NCBI RefSeq assembly: GCF_963678635.1 | Contig: NC_087067.1 | Location: forward strand, 372,001-436,000 | DNA from: Symsagittifera roscoffensis | Taxonomy: Eukaryota; Xenacoelomorpha; Acoela; Convolutidae | Reading direction: 5' to 3' | DNA length: 64,000 nucleotides | Part shown: positions 24,001 to 38,700 of the stretch, piece by piece | Layout: each line of letters opens with the position of its first letter | How positions within the stretch are numbered: position 1 is the stretch's first letter | Notes under the pieces: model-generated | What the model was told of the DNA's origin: nothing | Seen by the model: only the letters and a program-made list of their open reading frames with translations | Databases searched by the model: none | Made by a program: the position numbers and the translations under genes

Positions 24001-26750
24001 AAACGCGACCAATGTGACCGAATGATAGTTAACCGCGACGGAAGGAAAATTAACAGCGACCGGTGCGACCAAAGGAAAAAAACCGCGGCGGGAAAAAAGT
24101 TAACAGTGACCGGCGCGACCAAAAAAGGTTAAGCGCGACCAGCGCGACCAAAGGAAAGTTAGCCGCGACCGAAGAAAAGGTAAGCCCAAGCAGCGCGACA
24201 AAAGGAAGGTTAACCGCGACCGATGCGACCGAAGCACAAGAAAACACGACCAACGTGACCGAATGATAGTTAACCGCGACGGAAGAAAAATTAATCGCGA
24301 CAGCGCGACCAAAGAAAAGTTAACCGCGATCGGCGCGACCAAAGGAAAATTAACCGCGATCGGCGTGACCGGAGAAAAGTTAACCGCGACCGAAGAAAAA
24401 TTAACAGCGACCAAAGAAAAATTAACAGCGAACGGCGCGACCAAAGGAAAAATAACCGCGGCGGGAAAAAAAGTTAACAGTGACCGGCGCGACCAAAAAA
24501 AAAATAAGCGCGACCAAAGAAAAAATAAGCCCAACCAGCGCAACAAAAGGAAGGTTAACCGCGACCGGCGCGACCGAAGCACAAGTAAACGCGACCAATG
24601 TGACCGAATGATAGTTAACCGCGACGGAAGGAAAATTAACAGCGACCGGTGCGGCCGAAGGAAAAGTAACCGTGACCGGCGCGACCAAAGGAACGCTAAC
24701 AGCGACCAGCGCTACCAAAGGAAAGTTAACCGCGATCGGCGCGACAAAAGGAAAGTTAACAGCGATCGGCGCAACCAAAGGAAAGTTAAACGCGATCGGC
24801 GTGACCGGAGGAAAGTTAACCGCGACCGAAGAAAAATTAACAGCGACCAAAGAAAAATTAACAGCGAACGGCGCGACCAAAGGAAAAATAACCGCGGCGG
24901 GAAAAAAAGTTAACAGTGACCGGCGCGACCAAAGAAAAAATAAGCCCAACCAGCGCGACAAAAGGAAGGTTAACCGCGACCGGCGCGACCGAAGCACAAG
25001 TAAACGCGACCAATGTGACCGAATGATAGTTAACCGCGACGGAAGGAAAATTAACAGCGACCGGTGCGACCAAAGGAAAAAAACCGCGGCGGGAAAAAAG
25101 TTAACAGTGACCGGCGCGACCAAAAAAGGTTAAGCGCGACCAGCGCGACCAAAGGAAAGTTAGCCGCGACCGAAGAAAAGGTAAGCCCAAGCAGCGCGAC
25201 AAAAGGAAGGTTAACCGCGACCGATGCGACCGAAGAACAAGAAAACGCGACCAATGTGACCGAATGATAGTTAACCGCGACGGAAAAAAAATTAATCGCG
25301 ACAGCGCGACCAAAGAAAAGTTAACCGCGATCGGCGCGACCAAAGGAAAATTAACCGCGATCGGCGTGACCGGAGAAAAGTTAACCGCGACCGAAGAAAA
25401 ATTAACAGCGACCAAAGAAAAATTAACAGCGAACGGCGCGACCAAAGGAAAAATAACCGCGGCGGGAAAAAAAGTTAACAGTGACCGGCGCGACCAAAAA
25501 AAAAATAAGCGCGACCAAAGAAAAAATAAGCCCAACCAGCGCGACAAAGGAAGGTTAACCGCGACCGGTGCGACCGAAGCACAAGAAAACGCAACCAATG
25601 TGACCGAATGATAGTTAACCGCGACGGAAGAAAAATTTAGCGCGACCAAAGAAAAGTTAAGGAAAAATAACCGCGGCGGGAAAAAAAGTTAACAGTGACC
25701 GGCGCGACCAAAAAAAAAATAAGCGCGACCAAAGAAAAAATAAGCCCAACCAGCGCGACAAAGGAAGGTTAACCGCGACCGGTGCGACCGAAGCACAAGA
25801 AAACGCAACCAATGTGACCGAATGATAGTTAACCGCGACGGAAGAAAAATTTAGCGCGACAGCGCGACCAAAGAAAAGTTAACCGCGATCGGCGCGACCA
25901 AAGGAAAATTAACCGCGATCGGCGTGACCGGAGAAAAGTTAACCGCGACCGAAGAAAAATTAACAGCGACCAAAGAAAAATTAACAGCGAATGGCGCGAC
26001 CAAAGGAAAAATAACCGCGGCGGGAAAAAAGTTAACAGTGACCTGCGCGACCAACGAAAAAATAAGCCCAACCAGCGCGACAAAAGGAAGGTTAACCGCG
26101 ACCGGCGCGACCGAAGCACAAGTAAACGCGACCAATGTGACCGAATGATAGTTAACCGCGACGGAAGGAAAATTAACAGCGACCGAAGAAAAATTAACAG
26201 CGACCGGCGCGACCAAAGGAAAAAAACCGCGGCGGGAAAAAAGTTAACAGTGACCGGCGCGAAATAAAAAAAGGTTAAGCGCGACCAGCGCGACCAAAGG
26301 AAAGTTAGCCGCGACCGAAGAAAAGGTAAGCCCAAGCAGCGCGACAAAAGGAAGGTTAACCGCGACCGATGCGACCGAAGCACAAGAAAACGCGACCAAT
26401 GTGACCGAATGATAGTTAACCGCGACGGAAGAAAAATTAATCGCGACAGCGCGACCAAAGAAAAGTTAACCGCGATCGGCGCGACCAAAGGAAAATTAAC
26501 CGCGATCGGCGTGACCGGAGAAAAGTTAACCGCGACCGGAGAAAAATTAACAGCGACCAAAGAAAAATTAACAGCGAACGGCGCGACCAAAGGAAAAATA
26601 ACCGCGGCGGGAAAAAAAGTTAACAGTGACCGGCGCGACCAAAAAAAAAATAAGCGCGACCAAAGAAAAAATAAGCCCAACCAGCGCAACAAAAGGAAGG
26701 TTAACCGCGACCGGCGCGACCGAAGCACAATTAAACGCGACCAATGTGAC
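21100..26750. repeat. Zone of 344-bp higher-order repeat in the GC-rich satellite
   Basis: The marker CCAATGTGACCGAATGATAG recurs with exact spacing of 344 bp (AATGATAG at 21,706, 22,050 and 22,394) and with related spacings of about 310-345 and about 212-240 bp elsewhere in the zone. Each higher-order unit holds the same order of monomers, including a module with CCGCGGCGGGAAAAAAAG and one with AAGCCCAACCAGCGCGAC. Shorter spacings are deletions of whole monomers. The marker introduces TGA and TAG, which is why many ORFs end and restart at the same place in each copy. Confidence 0.9.
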
Positions 26751-26899
26751 CGAATGATAGTTAACCGCGACGGAAGGAAAATTAACAGCGACCGGTGCGG
26801 CCGAAGGAAAAGTAACCGTGACCGGCGCGACCAAAGGAACGCTAACAGCGACCGGCGTAACCGAAGGAAAGCTAACCGCGACCGAAGAAAAATTAAGCG

Positions 26900-28610
26900 C
26901 GACCAGCGCTACCAAAGGAAAGTTAACCGCGATCGGCGCGACAAAAGGAAAGTTAACAGCGATCGGCGCAACCAAAGGAAAGTTAAACGCGATCGGCGTG
27001 ACCGGAGGAAAGTTAAACGCGACCGCAGAAAAGTTAACAGCGATCAAAGAAAAATTAGCAACGACTGGCGCTATCGAAGGAAAGTTGACCGCGACCAGTG
27101 TGACCGAAGGACAGTTAACCGAGAACGGCGCGACAGAAGGAAAAGTAACAGCGACCGGCGCGACCGAAGGAAAAGTAACCGCGATGGGAGAAAAGTTAAC
27201 AGCGACCGGCGCGATCGAAAGAAAATTAACATCGACCGGCGTGACCGAAGAAAAATTAACCGCAAACGGCGCGACCGAAGAATAAGTAACCGTGACCGGT
27301 GCGATAAAAAGAAAGATAACCGCGACCGGCGCGACCGAAGCACAAGTAACCGCAACCATTGTGACCGAATGATAGTTAACTGCGACGGGCGGCGCGACCC
27401 AAGGAAAAGTAACCGCGACGGGAGAAAAGATAACAGCGACCGGCGCGATCGAAGGAAAATTAACTGCGACCGGCGTGACCGAAGAAAAATTAACGGCGAA
27501 CGGCGCGACCCAAGAAAAAGTAACCGCGACCTTCGCGACAAAAAGGAAGATAACATCGACCGGCGCGATCGAAGTACAATAACCGCGACCAATGTGACCG
27601 AATGATAGTTAACCTCGACCGGCGCGACGGAGGGAAGTTTAAAAGCGACCGGCGCGGCCAAAGAAAAAGTGAACAAGACGGGCGCGGCCAAAGAAACGTT
27701 AACAGTGACAGCGTAGCCGAAGGAAAGTTAAACGCGACCAAAGAAAAGTTAAGCGCGACCAGCGCTACCAAAGGAAAGTTAACCGCGATCGGCGCGACAA
27801 AAGGAAAGTTAACCGCAATAGGCGCAACCAAAGGAAAGTTAAACGCGATCGGCGTGACCGGAGGAAAGTTAAACGCGACCAAGGAAAAGTTAACAGCGAT
27901 CAAAGAAAAATTAGCAACGACTGGCGCTATCGAAGGAAAGTTGACCGCGACCAGTGTGACCGAAGGACAGTTAACCGAGAACGGCGCGACAGAAGGAAAA
28001 GTAACAGCGACCGGCGCGACCGAAGGAAAAGTAACCGCGATGGGAGAAAAGTTAACAGCGACCGGCGCGATCGAAAGAAAATTAACATCGACCGGCGTGA
28101 CCGAAGAAAAATTAACCGCAAACGGCGCGACCGAAGAATAAGTAACCGTGACCGGTGCGATAAAAAGAAAGATAACCGCGACCGGCGCGACCGAAGCACA
28201 AGTAACCGCAACCATTGTGACCGAATGATAGTTAACTGCGACGGGCGGCGCGACCCAAGGAAAAGTAACCGCGACGGGAGAAAAGATAACAGCGACCGGC
28301 GCGATCGAAGGAAAATTAACTGCGACCGGCGTGACCGAAGAAAAATTAACGGCGAACGGCGCGACCCAAGAAAAAGTAACCGCGACCTTCGCGACAAAAA
28401 GGAAGATAACATCGACCGGCGCGATCGAAGTACAATAACCGCGACCAATGTGACCGAATGATAGTTAACCTCGACCGGCGCGACGGAGGGAAGTTTAAAA
28501 GCGACCGGCGCGGCCAAAGAAAAAGTGAACAAGACGGGCGCGGCCAAAGAAACGTTAACAGTGACAGCGTAGCCGAAGGAAAGTTAAACGCGACCAAAGA
28601 AAAGTTAAGC
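26900..28610. repeat. 856-bp tandem segmental duplication inside the GC-rich satellite
   Basis: About 26,900-27,755 and 27,756-28,611 match at a constant 856-bp offset. Two 206-codon minus-strand frames (27,071-27,691 and 27,927-28,547) have identical translations, and the private variants GCGACCTTCGCGACAAAAAG and GGGCGGCGCGACCCAAGG occur in both. A partial third copy starts near 28,458 and breaks off near 28,800. Since 856 is not a multiple of three, the duplication shifts frame. Confidence 0.92.
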
Positions 28611-31600
28611 GCGACCAGCGCTACCAAAGGAAAGTTAACCGCGATCGGCGCGACAAAAGGAAAGTTAACCGCAATAGGCGCAACCAAAGGAAAGTTAAAC
28701 GCGATCGGCGTGACCGGAGGAAAGTTAAACGCGACCAAGGAAAAGTTAACAGCGATCAAAGAAAAATTAGCAACGACTGGCGATATCGAAGGAAAGTTGA
28801 CCGCGACCAGTGTGACCGAATGATAGTTAACCTCGACCGGCGCGACGGAGGGAAGTTTAAAAGCGACCGGCGCGGCCAAAGAAAAAATAAACAAGACGGG
28901 TGCGGCCAAAGAAACGTTAACAGTGACAGCGTAGCCGAAGGAAAGTTAAACGCGACCGAAGAAAAGTTAAGCGCTACCAGCGCGACCAAAGGAAAGTTAA
29001 CCGCGATCGGCGAGACCAAAGGAAAATTAACCGCGATCGGTGTGACCGGAGGAAAGTTTACCGCGACCGAAGAAAAGTTAACAACGACCAAAGAAAAATA
29101 AACAGCGAACGGCGCGTCCAAGTTAGCCGCGACCGAAGAACAGTTAAGCCCAAACAGCGCGACAAAAGGAAGGTTAACCGCGACCGGCGCGAACGAAGCA
29201 CAAGGAAACGCGACCAATGTGACCGAATGATAGTTAACCGCGACGGAAGGAAAATTAACAGCGACCGGTGCGGCCCTAGGAAAAGTAACCGTGACCGGCG
29301 CGACCAAATGAACGCTAACAGCGACCGGCTTAACCGAAGGAAAGTTAACCGCGACCGAAGAAAAGTTAAGCGCGACCAGCGCGACCAAAGGTAAGTAAAA
29401 CGCGATCGGCGTGATCGGAGGAAAGTTAACCGCGACCGAAGAAAAGTTAACAGCGATCAAAGAAAATTTAGCAACGACCTCCGCGATTGAAGGAAAGTTG
29501 ACCGCGACCAGTGTGACCGAAGGAAAGTAAACCGCGAACGGCGCGACAGAAGGAAAAAAAACAGCGACCGGTGCGACGGAATGAAAAGTAATCGCGACGG
29601 GAGAAAAAATAACAGCGACCGGCGCGATCGAAGGAAAATTAACTGCGACCGGCGTGACCGAAGAAAAAATTAACCGCTAACGGCGCGACCGAAGGATAAA
29701 TAACTGTTACCGGTGCGATCAAAAGAAAGATAACCGCGACCGGCGCGACCGAAGCACAAGTAACCGCGACTAATGTGACTGAATGATAGTTAACCGCGAC
29801 CGGCGCGACCGAAGGAAAAAAAACCGCGACGGGAGAAAAGATAACAGCGACCGGCGCGATCGAAGGAAATTAACTGCGACCGGCTTGACCGAAGAAAAAT
29901 TAACCGCGAACGGCGCGACCCAAGAAAAAGTAACCGCGACCGGCGCGATAAAAAGAAAGATAACCGCGACCGGCGCGACCGAAGCACAATAACCGCTACC
30001 AATGTGACCGAAGGATAGTTAACCTCGACGGCGCAACGGAAGGAAATTTAACAGCGACCGGCGCGGCCAAAGAAACGTTAACAGTGACAGCGTAACCGAA
30101 GGAAAATTAAACGCGACCGAAGCAAAGTTAAGCGCGACCAGCACGACCAAAGGAAAGTTAACCGCGCTCGGCGCGACCAAAAGAAAATTAACAGCGATCG
30201 GTGTGACCGGAGGAAAGTTTACCGCGACCGAAGAAAAGTTAACAGCGACCAAAGGAAAGTTAACAGCGACCGGCGCGATCGAAATAAAGTTAACCGCGAC
30301 CAAAGAAAAAATAACCGCGATGGGAGAAAACTTAACAGGAACCGATGAAAAATTAACAACGACCGGCGAGACCAAAGAAAAAATAATCGCGACGGCAGAA
30401 AAGTTAGCAGCGACCGGCGCGATCGAAGGAAAGTTAACCACGATCGGCGTGACCGAAGAAAAATTAACCGCGAACGGTGCGACCCATGAAAAAGTATTCG
30501 CGACCGGCGCGACAAAAAGAAAGATAACCGCGACCGGCGCGACCGATGCACAATAACCGCGACCAATGTGACCGAATGATACTTAACCGAGACCGGCGCG
30601 ACGGAAGGAAAATTAACAGTGACCGGGTCGGCCGAAGGAAAAGTAACCGTGACCGGCGCGACCAAAGAAACGTTAACAGCGACCAGCGTAACCGAAGGAC
30701 AGTTAACCGCGACCGAAGAAAACTAAGCGCGACCAGCGCGACCAAAGGAAAGATAACCGCGATCGGCGCGACATAAGGAAAAAAAACAGCGACCGGCGCG
30801 ACCGAAGGAAAAGTAACCGCGACGGGAGAAAAAATAACAGCGACCGGCGCGATCGAAGGAAAATTAACTGCGACCGGCGCGATCGAAGGAAAATTAACTG
30901 CGACCGGCGTGACCGAAGAAAAAATTAACCGCAAAAGGCGCGACCGAAAGATAAGTAACCGTGACCGGTGCGATCAAAAGAAAGATAACCGCGACCGTCG
31001 CGACCGAAGCACAAGTAACCGCGACCAATGTGACCGAATGATAGTTAACCGCGACCGGCGCGACCGAAGGAAAAAAAACCGCGATGAGAGAAAAGATAAC
31101 AGCCACCGGCGCGATCGAAGGAAAGTTAACTGCGCCCGGCTTGACCGAAGAAAAATTAACCGCGAACGGCGCGACCCAAGAAAAAGTAACCGCGACCGGC
31201 GGGCGAAAAGAAAGATAACCGCGACCGGCGCGACCGAAGCACAATATCCGCTACCAATGTGACCGAAAGATAGTTAACCTCGACGGCGCAACGGAAGGAA
31301 ATTTAACAGCGACCGGCGCGGCCAAAGAAAAAGTAACCAAGACGGGTGCGGCCAAAGAAACGTTAACAGTGAGAGCGTAACCGAAGGAAAGTTAAACGCG
31401 ACCGAAGAAAAGTTAAGCGCGACCAGAGGAAAGTTAACCGCGATCGGCGCGACCAACGGAAAATTAACAGCAATCGGTGTGACCGGAGGAAAATTTACCG
31501 CGACCGAAGAAAAGTTAACAGCAACCAAAGGAAAGTTAACAGCGACCGGCGCGATCGAAATAAAGTTAACCGCGACCAAAGCAAAAATAACCGCGATGGG

Positions 31601-34600
31601 AGAAAACTTAACAGGAACCGATGAAAAATTAACAACGACCGGCGAGACCAAAGGAAAAATAATCGCGACGGGAGAAAAGTTAGCAGCGACCGGCGCAATC
31701 GAAGGAAAGTTAACCACGATCGGCGCGACCAAAAGAAAGATAACCGCGACCGGCGGGACCGAAGTACAAGTAACCGCGATCAATGTAACCGAATGATAGT
31801 TAACCGTGACCGGCGCGACGGAAAGAAAATTAACAGTGACCGGGGCGGCCGAAGGAAAAGTAACCGTGACCGGCGCGACCAAAGAAACGTTAACAGCGAA
31901 CAGCGTAACCGAAGGAAAGTTAACCGCGACCGAAGAATAGTTAAGCGGGACCAGCAGGACCAAAGGAAAACTAACCTCGATCGGCGCGACCAAAGGAAAA
32001 TTAACCGCGATAGGCGTGACCGGAAGAAAATTAACCGCGACCGAAGAAAAGTTAACAGCGACCAAAGAAAAGTTAACAGAGACAGGCGCAATCGAAATAA
32101 AACTAACCCCGACCAAAGTAAAAATAACCGCGACGGGAGAAAACTTAACAGGAACCAATGAAAAGTTAACAGCGACCGGCAAGACTAAAGAAAAAACAAC
32201 AGCGACCTGAGAAAAGTTAACAGCGACCGGCGCGATCGAAGGAAAGTTAACCACGAACGCGTGACCGGAGGAAAGTAAACCGCGAACGGCGCGACGGAAG
32301 GAAAAGTAACAGTGACCGGCGCGACCGAATGAAATTTCACCGCGACCGAAGATAAGTTAACAGCGACCAAAGAAAAAGTAACATCGACCAAAGGAAAGGT
32401 AACTGCGACCGGCGCGACCGAAGCACAAGTAACCGCAACCAATGTGACCGAATGATAGTTAACCGCGACCGGCGCTACCGAAGGAAAAGTAACCGCTACG
32501 TGAGAAAAGTTGACAGCGACCGGCTCGATCGAAGGAAAGTTAACTGCGACCGGCGTGACCGAAGAAAAATTAACCGCAAACGGCGCGACCGAAGGATAAG
32601 TAACCGTGACCGGCGCGATCAAAAGAAAAATAACAGCGACCGGCGCGACCGAAGCACAATAACCGCGACCAATGTGACCGAAGCACAATAAGCGCGTCCA
32701 AAGGAAAAGTAACCGTGACGGGCGCGGCCAAAGAAACGTTAACGACGACAGCGTAACCGAAGGAAAGTTAACCGCGACCGAAGAAAAGTTAAGCGCGACC
32801 AGCGCGACCAAAGGAAAATTAACCGCGATCAGCACGAACAAAGGAAAACTAACCGCGATCGGTGTGACCGGAGGAAAATTTACCGCGACCGAAGAAAAAT
32901 TAACAGCGACCGAAGAAAAGTCAACCGCGACCAAAGGAAAAATAACCGCAATGGGAGAAAACTTAACAGGAACCGATGAAAAATAAACTACGACCGACGA
33001 GACCAAAGGAAAGTTAACCGCGAACGGCAGGACGGAAGGAAAAGTAACAGTGACCGGCGCGGCCGAAAGAAAAATAACCGCGACCGAAGAAAAGTTTACA
33101 GCGACCAAAGAAAAACTAACAGCGACCGGCGCGATCGAAAAAAGTTAACCACGACCGGCGTGACCGAAGGAAAGTTAACCGCGAACGGCAGGACGGAAGG
33201 AAAAGTAACAGTGACCGGCGCGGCCGAAGGAAAAATAACCGCGACCGAAGAAAAGTTTACAGCGACCAAAGAAAAACTAACAGCGACCGGCGCGCCCAAA
33301 GGAAAGTTAACCGCGACCGAGTAAAAGTTAAGCGCGACCAGCGCGACAAAACGAACGTTAACCGTGATCGGCGCGACCACTGGAACGTTAAATGCGACCG
33401 GCGCGACCAAAAGAAAGGTAACCGCGACCGGCGCGACCGAAGCACAAGTAACCGCGACCAATGTGACCGAATGATAGTTAACCGCGACCAGCGCGACTGA
33501 AGTAAAAGTAACCGCGACGTGAGAAAAGTTAACAGCGAACGGCTCGATCGAAGGAAAGTTAACTGTGACCGGCGTGACCGAAGAAAATTTATCCGCGAAA
33601 GGCGCGACTGAAGGAAAAGTAACCGCGACCGGCGCGACCAAAAGAAAGATTACCATGACCGGCGCGACCAAAAGAAAGATAACCGCGACCGGCGGGACCG
33701 AAGCACAAGTAACCACGATCAATGTAACCGAATGATAGTTAACCGTGACCGGCGCGACGGAAAGAAAATTAACAGTGACCGGGGCGGCCGAAGGAAAAGT
33801 AACCGTGACCGGCGCGACCAGAGAAACGTTAACAGCGAACAGCGTAACCGAAGGAAAGTTAACCGCGACCGGCGGCACCGAAAAGAAGTAACACCGACCG
33901 GCGGGAGCGGAGAAAAGTTAAGCGCAAACGGGGCGACCGAAGGACAAGTAACAGCGACCGGCGCGACCGAAGCACAATAATCGCGACCAATGTGACCGAA
34001 TCACAATAAGCGCGGCCAAAGGAAAAGTAACCATGACGGGCGCGGCCAAAGAAACGTTAGCAGCGACCGAAGAAAAGTTAAGCGCGACCAGCGCGACCAA
34101 AGGAAAATTAACCGCGATCAGCGCGAACAAAGGAAAAATAACCGCGATCGGTGTGACTGGAGGAAAGTTTACCGCGACCAAAGAAAATTTAACAGCGACC
34201 AAAGAAAAGTTAGCAGCAACTGGCGCGATCAAAATAAAGTTAACCGCGACCAAAGGAAAATTATTCGCGACGGGAGAAAAAATAACAGCGACCGGCGCGA
34301 TCGATGGAAAGTTAACAACGACCGGCGTGACCGAAGGAAAGTTAACCGCGAACGGCGCGACCGAAAAAGAAGTAACACTGACCGGCGCGACCGGATGAAA
34401 ATCAGTCGCGAGCGGCGCTACCGAAGGAGAAGTAACCGTGACCGACGCGACCAAATCTGACTTCTCCGTAAAAAGATTGGCGAAGGAAAATTAACGGCTA
34501 CATGTGCGGTTGAAAAAAGTTAACATCGACAGGCGTCACCGAAGGAAAGTTAACCGCGAACGGCGCGACAGAAGAAAAATTAACAGCTACCGGCGCGACC

Positions 34601-35117
34601 GATGGAAAAGTAACCGCTACCGGCGAGAACAAAGGAAAATAACCGCGTCGGGAGAAAAGTTTACACTGACCGGCGCGATCGAAGGAAAGTTAACCACGAC
34701 CAGCGCAACCGAAGGAAAAGTTAACAGCGACCGGCGAGACCAAAGGAAAAATAACCGCGACGGGAGAAAAGTTAACAGCGACCGGCGCGATCGAAGGAAA
34801 TTTAACCACGACCGGCGTGACCAAAAGGAAGATACCCGCGATTGGAGCGACCAAGGTAAAGTTAACATCGACCGGCGTGATCGATGGAAAAGTAACCGCA
34901 TCCGTCGCGACCAAAGCAGAAACTTTAACGCGACCGGCGCGACCGAAGGAAAATTAACCATAACTGGCGGAATTGAAGGAAAATTAACAGCGACCGGTGC
35001 GACTGAAAAAGAAGTAACACCGACCAGCGGGACCGAAGTAAAGTTAACAGCGAACGGCGCTACCGAACGAAAAGTAACCGCGACCAGCGCGACCAAAGAA
35101 AAGTAACCGAGATCGTT

Positions 35118-35790
35118 GTGACCGAATGATAGCTAACCGCGACCGGCACGCCAGACTGGCCAAAGGAAAAGTAACCGCGACCGGCGCGACCAATGTAAAC
35201 TTAACCGCCACCAGCCCGACCAAAAGAAAGTTAAACGCGACCGGAGTGATCAAGGAAAAATTAATATCGACCGGCGTCATCGATGGAAAAGTAACCACAA
35301 CTGGCGGAATCAAAGGAAAATTAACCGCGACCGGCGGCACCGAAAAAGAAGTAACACCGACCGGCGGGACCGAAGAAAAATTAACCGCAAACGGCGCGAC
35401 CGAAGGACAAGTAACTGTGACCAGCGCGACCAAAGAAAAGTAACCGAGACCGTTGTGACCGAATGATAGCTAACCGCGACCGGCACGCCAGACTGGAAAG
35501 TAGCCGCGACCGGCGCGGCCAAAGGAAAAGTAACCGCGACCGGCGCGACCAATGTAAACTTAACCGCCACCAGCCCGACCAAAAGAAAGTTAAACGCGAC
35601 CGGAGTGATCAAGGAAAAATTAATATCGACCGGCGTCATCGATGGAAAAGTAACCACAACTGGCGGAATCAAAGGAAAATTAACCGCGACCGGCGGCACC
35701 GAAAAAGAAGTAACACCGACCGGCGGGACCGAAGAAAAATTAACCGCAAACGGCGCGACCGAAGGACAAGTAACTGTGACCGGCGCGACC
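35118..35790. repeat. 337-bp tandem duplication inside the GC-rich satellite
   Basis: The segment beginning ACCGAATGATAGCTAACC with GGCACGCCAGACTGG at 35,121 recurs at 35,458, an offset of 337 bp, and the monomer order downstream is the same in both. A related copy begins near 37,368. This marker (GATAGCTAACC plus CACGCCAGACTG) is specific to the right-hand part of the array (about 35-43 kb). Confidence 0.88.
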
Positions 35791-38700
35791 AAAAGAAAAA
35801 TAACAGCGACCGGCGATACCGAAGCACAATAACCGCGACCAATGTGACCGAAGCACAATAAGCGCGGCCAAAGGAAAAGTAACAATGACGGGCGAGGCCA
35901 AAGAAACGTTAACAGCGACCGACGGCGTAACCGAAGGAAATTTAACCGCGACCGAAGAAAAGTTAAGCGCGACCAGCGCGACCAAAGGAAAGTTAAACGC
36001 GACCGGCGCGACCGAAGCACAAGTAACCGCTACGTGAGAAAAGTTAACAGCGACCGACTCGATCGAAGGAAAATTAACTGCGACCGGCGTGACCGAAGAA
36101 AAATTAACCGCAAACGGCGCGACCGAAGGATAAGTAACCGTGACCGACGCGACCAAAAAAAAAATAACAGCGACCGGCGCGACCGAAGCACAATAACCGC
36201 GACCAATGTGACCGAAGCACAATGAGCGCGGCCAAAGGAAAAATAACCGTGACGGGCGCGGCCAAAGAAACGTTAACAGCGACGGCGTAACCGAAGGAAA
36301 GTTAACCGCGACCGAAGAAAAGTTAAGCGCGACCAGCGCGACCAAAGGAAAGTTAACCGCGATTGGCGCGACCATAGGAAAAATAACCGTGATCGGTGTG
36401 ACTGGAGGAAAGTTTACCGCGACCGAAGAAAAGTTAACAGCGACCAAGGAAAAGTTAACAGCGACTGACGCGATCAAAATAAAGTTAACCGCGACCAAAG
36501 GAAAATTAACCGCGACGGGAGAAAAATTAACATCGACCGGCGCGATCGATGGAAAGTTAACCACGACCGGCGTGACCGAAGGAAAGTTAACCGCGAACGG
36601 CACGACCGAAACAGAAGTAACACTGACCGGCGCGACCGGAGGAAAATTAGTCGCGAGCGGCGCTACCGAAGGAGAAGTAACCGTGACCGACGCGATCAAA
36701 TCTAACTTCTCCGCAAAAAGAGTGGCCGAGGGAAAATTAACGTCTGCATGTGCGGTTGAAAAAAGTTAACATCGACAGGCGTGACCAAAGGAAAGTTAAC
36801 CGCGAACGGCGCGACAGAAGAAAAAGTAACAGCTACCGGCGCGACCGAAGGAAAATTAACCGCTACCGGCGAGACCAAAGGAAAAATAACCGCGTCGGGA
36901 GAAAATTTTACAGCGACCGGCGCGATCGAAGGAAAGTTAACCACGACCAGCGCGACCGAAGGAAAAGTTAACAGCGACCGGCGAGACCAAAGGAAAAATA
37001 ACCGCGCCGGGAGAAAAGTTAACATCGACCGGCGCGATCGAAGGAAAGTTAACCACGACCGGCGTGACCAAAAGGAAGATACCAGCGATCGGAGCGACCA
37101 AGAAAAAGTTAACATCGACCGGCGTGATCGATGGAAAAGTAACCGCATCCGTCGCGACCAAAGCAGAAACTTTATCGCGACCGGCGCGACCGAATGAAAA
37201 TTAACCATAACTGGCGGAATTGAAGTAAAATTAACAGCGACCGGTGCGACTGAAAAAGAAGTAACACCGACCAGCGGGACCGAAGTAAAGCTAACAGCGA
37301 ACGGCGCGACCGAACGAAAAGTAACCGCGACCAGCGCGACCAAAGAAAAGTAACCGAGACCGTTGTGACCGAATGATAGCTAACCGCGACCGGCACGCCA
37401 GACTGAAAAGTAGCCGCGACCGGCGCGGCCAAAGGAAAAGTAACCGCGACCGGCGCGACCAATGTAAACTTAAGCGCCACCAGCCCGACCAAAAGAAAGT
37501 TAAACGCGACCGGAGTGATCAAGGAAAAATTAACATCGACCGGCGTCATCGATGGAAAAGTAACCACAACTGGCGGAATCAAAGAAAAATTAACCGCGAC
37601 CGGCGGCACCGAAAAGAAGTAACACCGACCGGCGGGAGCGAAGAAAAATTAAGCGCAAACGGGGCGACCGAAGGACAAGTAACAGCGACCGGCGCGACCG
37701 AAGCACAATAATCGCGACCAATGTGACCGAATCACAATAAGCGCGGCCAAAGGAAAAGTAACCATGACGGGCGCGGCCAAAGAAACGTTAGCAGCGACCA
37801 AAGAAAAGTTAAGCGCGACCAGCGCGACCAAAGGAAAGTTAACCGCGATCGGCGCGACCAAAGGAAAATTAACCGCGATCGGTGTGACTGGAGTAAAGTG
37901 TACCGAGACCGAAGAAAAGTTAACAGCGACCAAAGAAAAATTAACAGCGACTGGCGCGATCGAAATAAAATTAACCGCGACCAGAGGAAAAGTAACCGCG
38001 ACGGGAGAAAAGTTAACAGCGACCGGCGCGATCGATGGAAAGTTAAGCACGACCGGCGTGACCGAAGGAAAATTAACCGCGAACGGCGCGACCGAAAAAG
38101 AAGTAACACTGATCGGTGCGACCGGAGGAAAATTAGTCGCGAGCGGCGCTACCGAAGGAGAAGTAACCGTGACCGACGCGACCAAATCTAATTTCTCCGC
38201 AAAAAGAGTGGTCGAAGGAAAATTAACGGCTACATGTGCGGTTGAAAAAAGTTAACATCGACAGGCGTGACCGAAGGAAATTTAACCGAGAACGGCGAGA
38301 CCAAAGGAAAGTTAGCCGCGTCGGGAGAAAAATTTACAGCGACCGGCGCGATCGAAGGAAAGTTAATCACGACCAGCACGACCGAAGGAAAAGTTAAGAG
38401 CGACCGGCGAGACCAAAGGAAAAATAACCGCGACGGGAGAAAAGTTAACAGCGACCGGCGCGATCGAAGGAAAGTTAACCACGACCGGCGGGACCAAAAG
38501 GAAGATACCCGCGATCGGAGCTACCAAGGAAAACTAACATCGACCGGCGTGATCGATGGAAAAGTAACCGCGACCGGAGTGATCAAGGAAAAGTTAACAT
38601 CGAACGGCGTGATCGATGGAAAAGTAACCACAGTTGGCTGAATCAAAGGAAAATTAACCGCGACCGGCGCGGACGAAAAAGAAGTAACACTAACCGGCGG

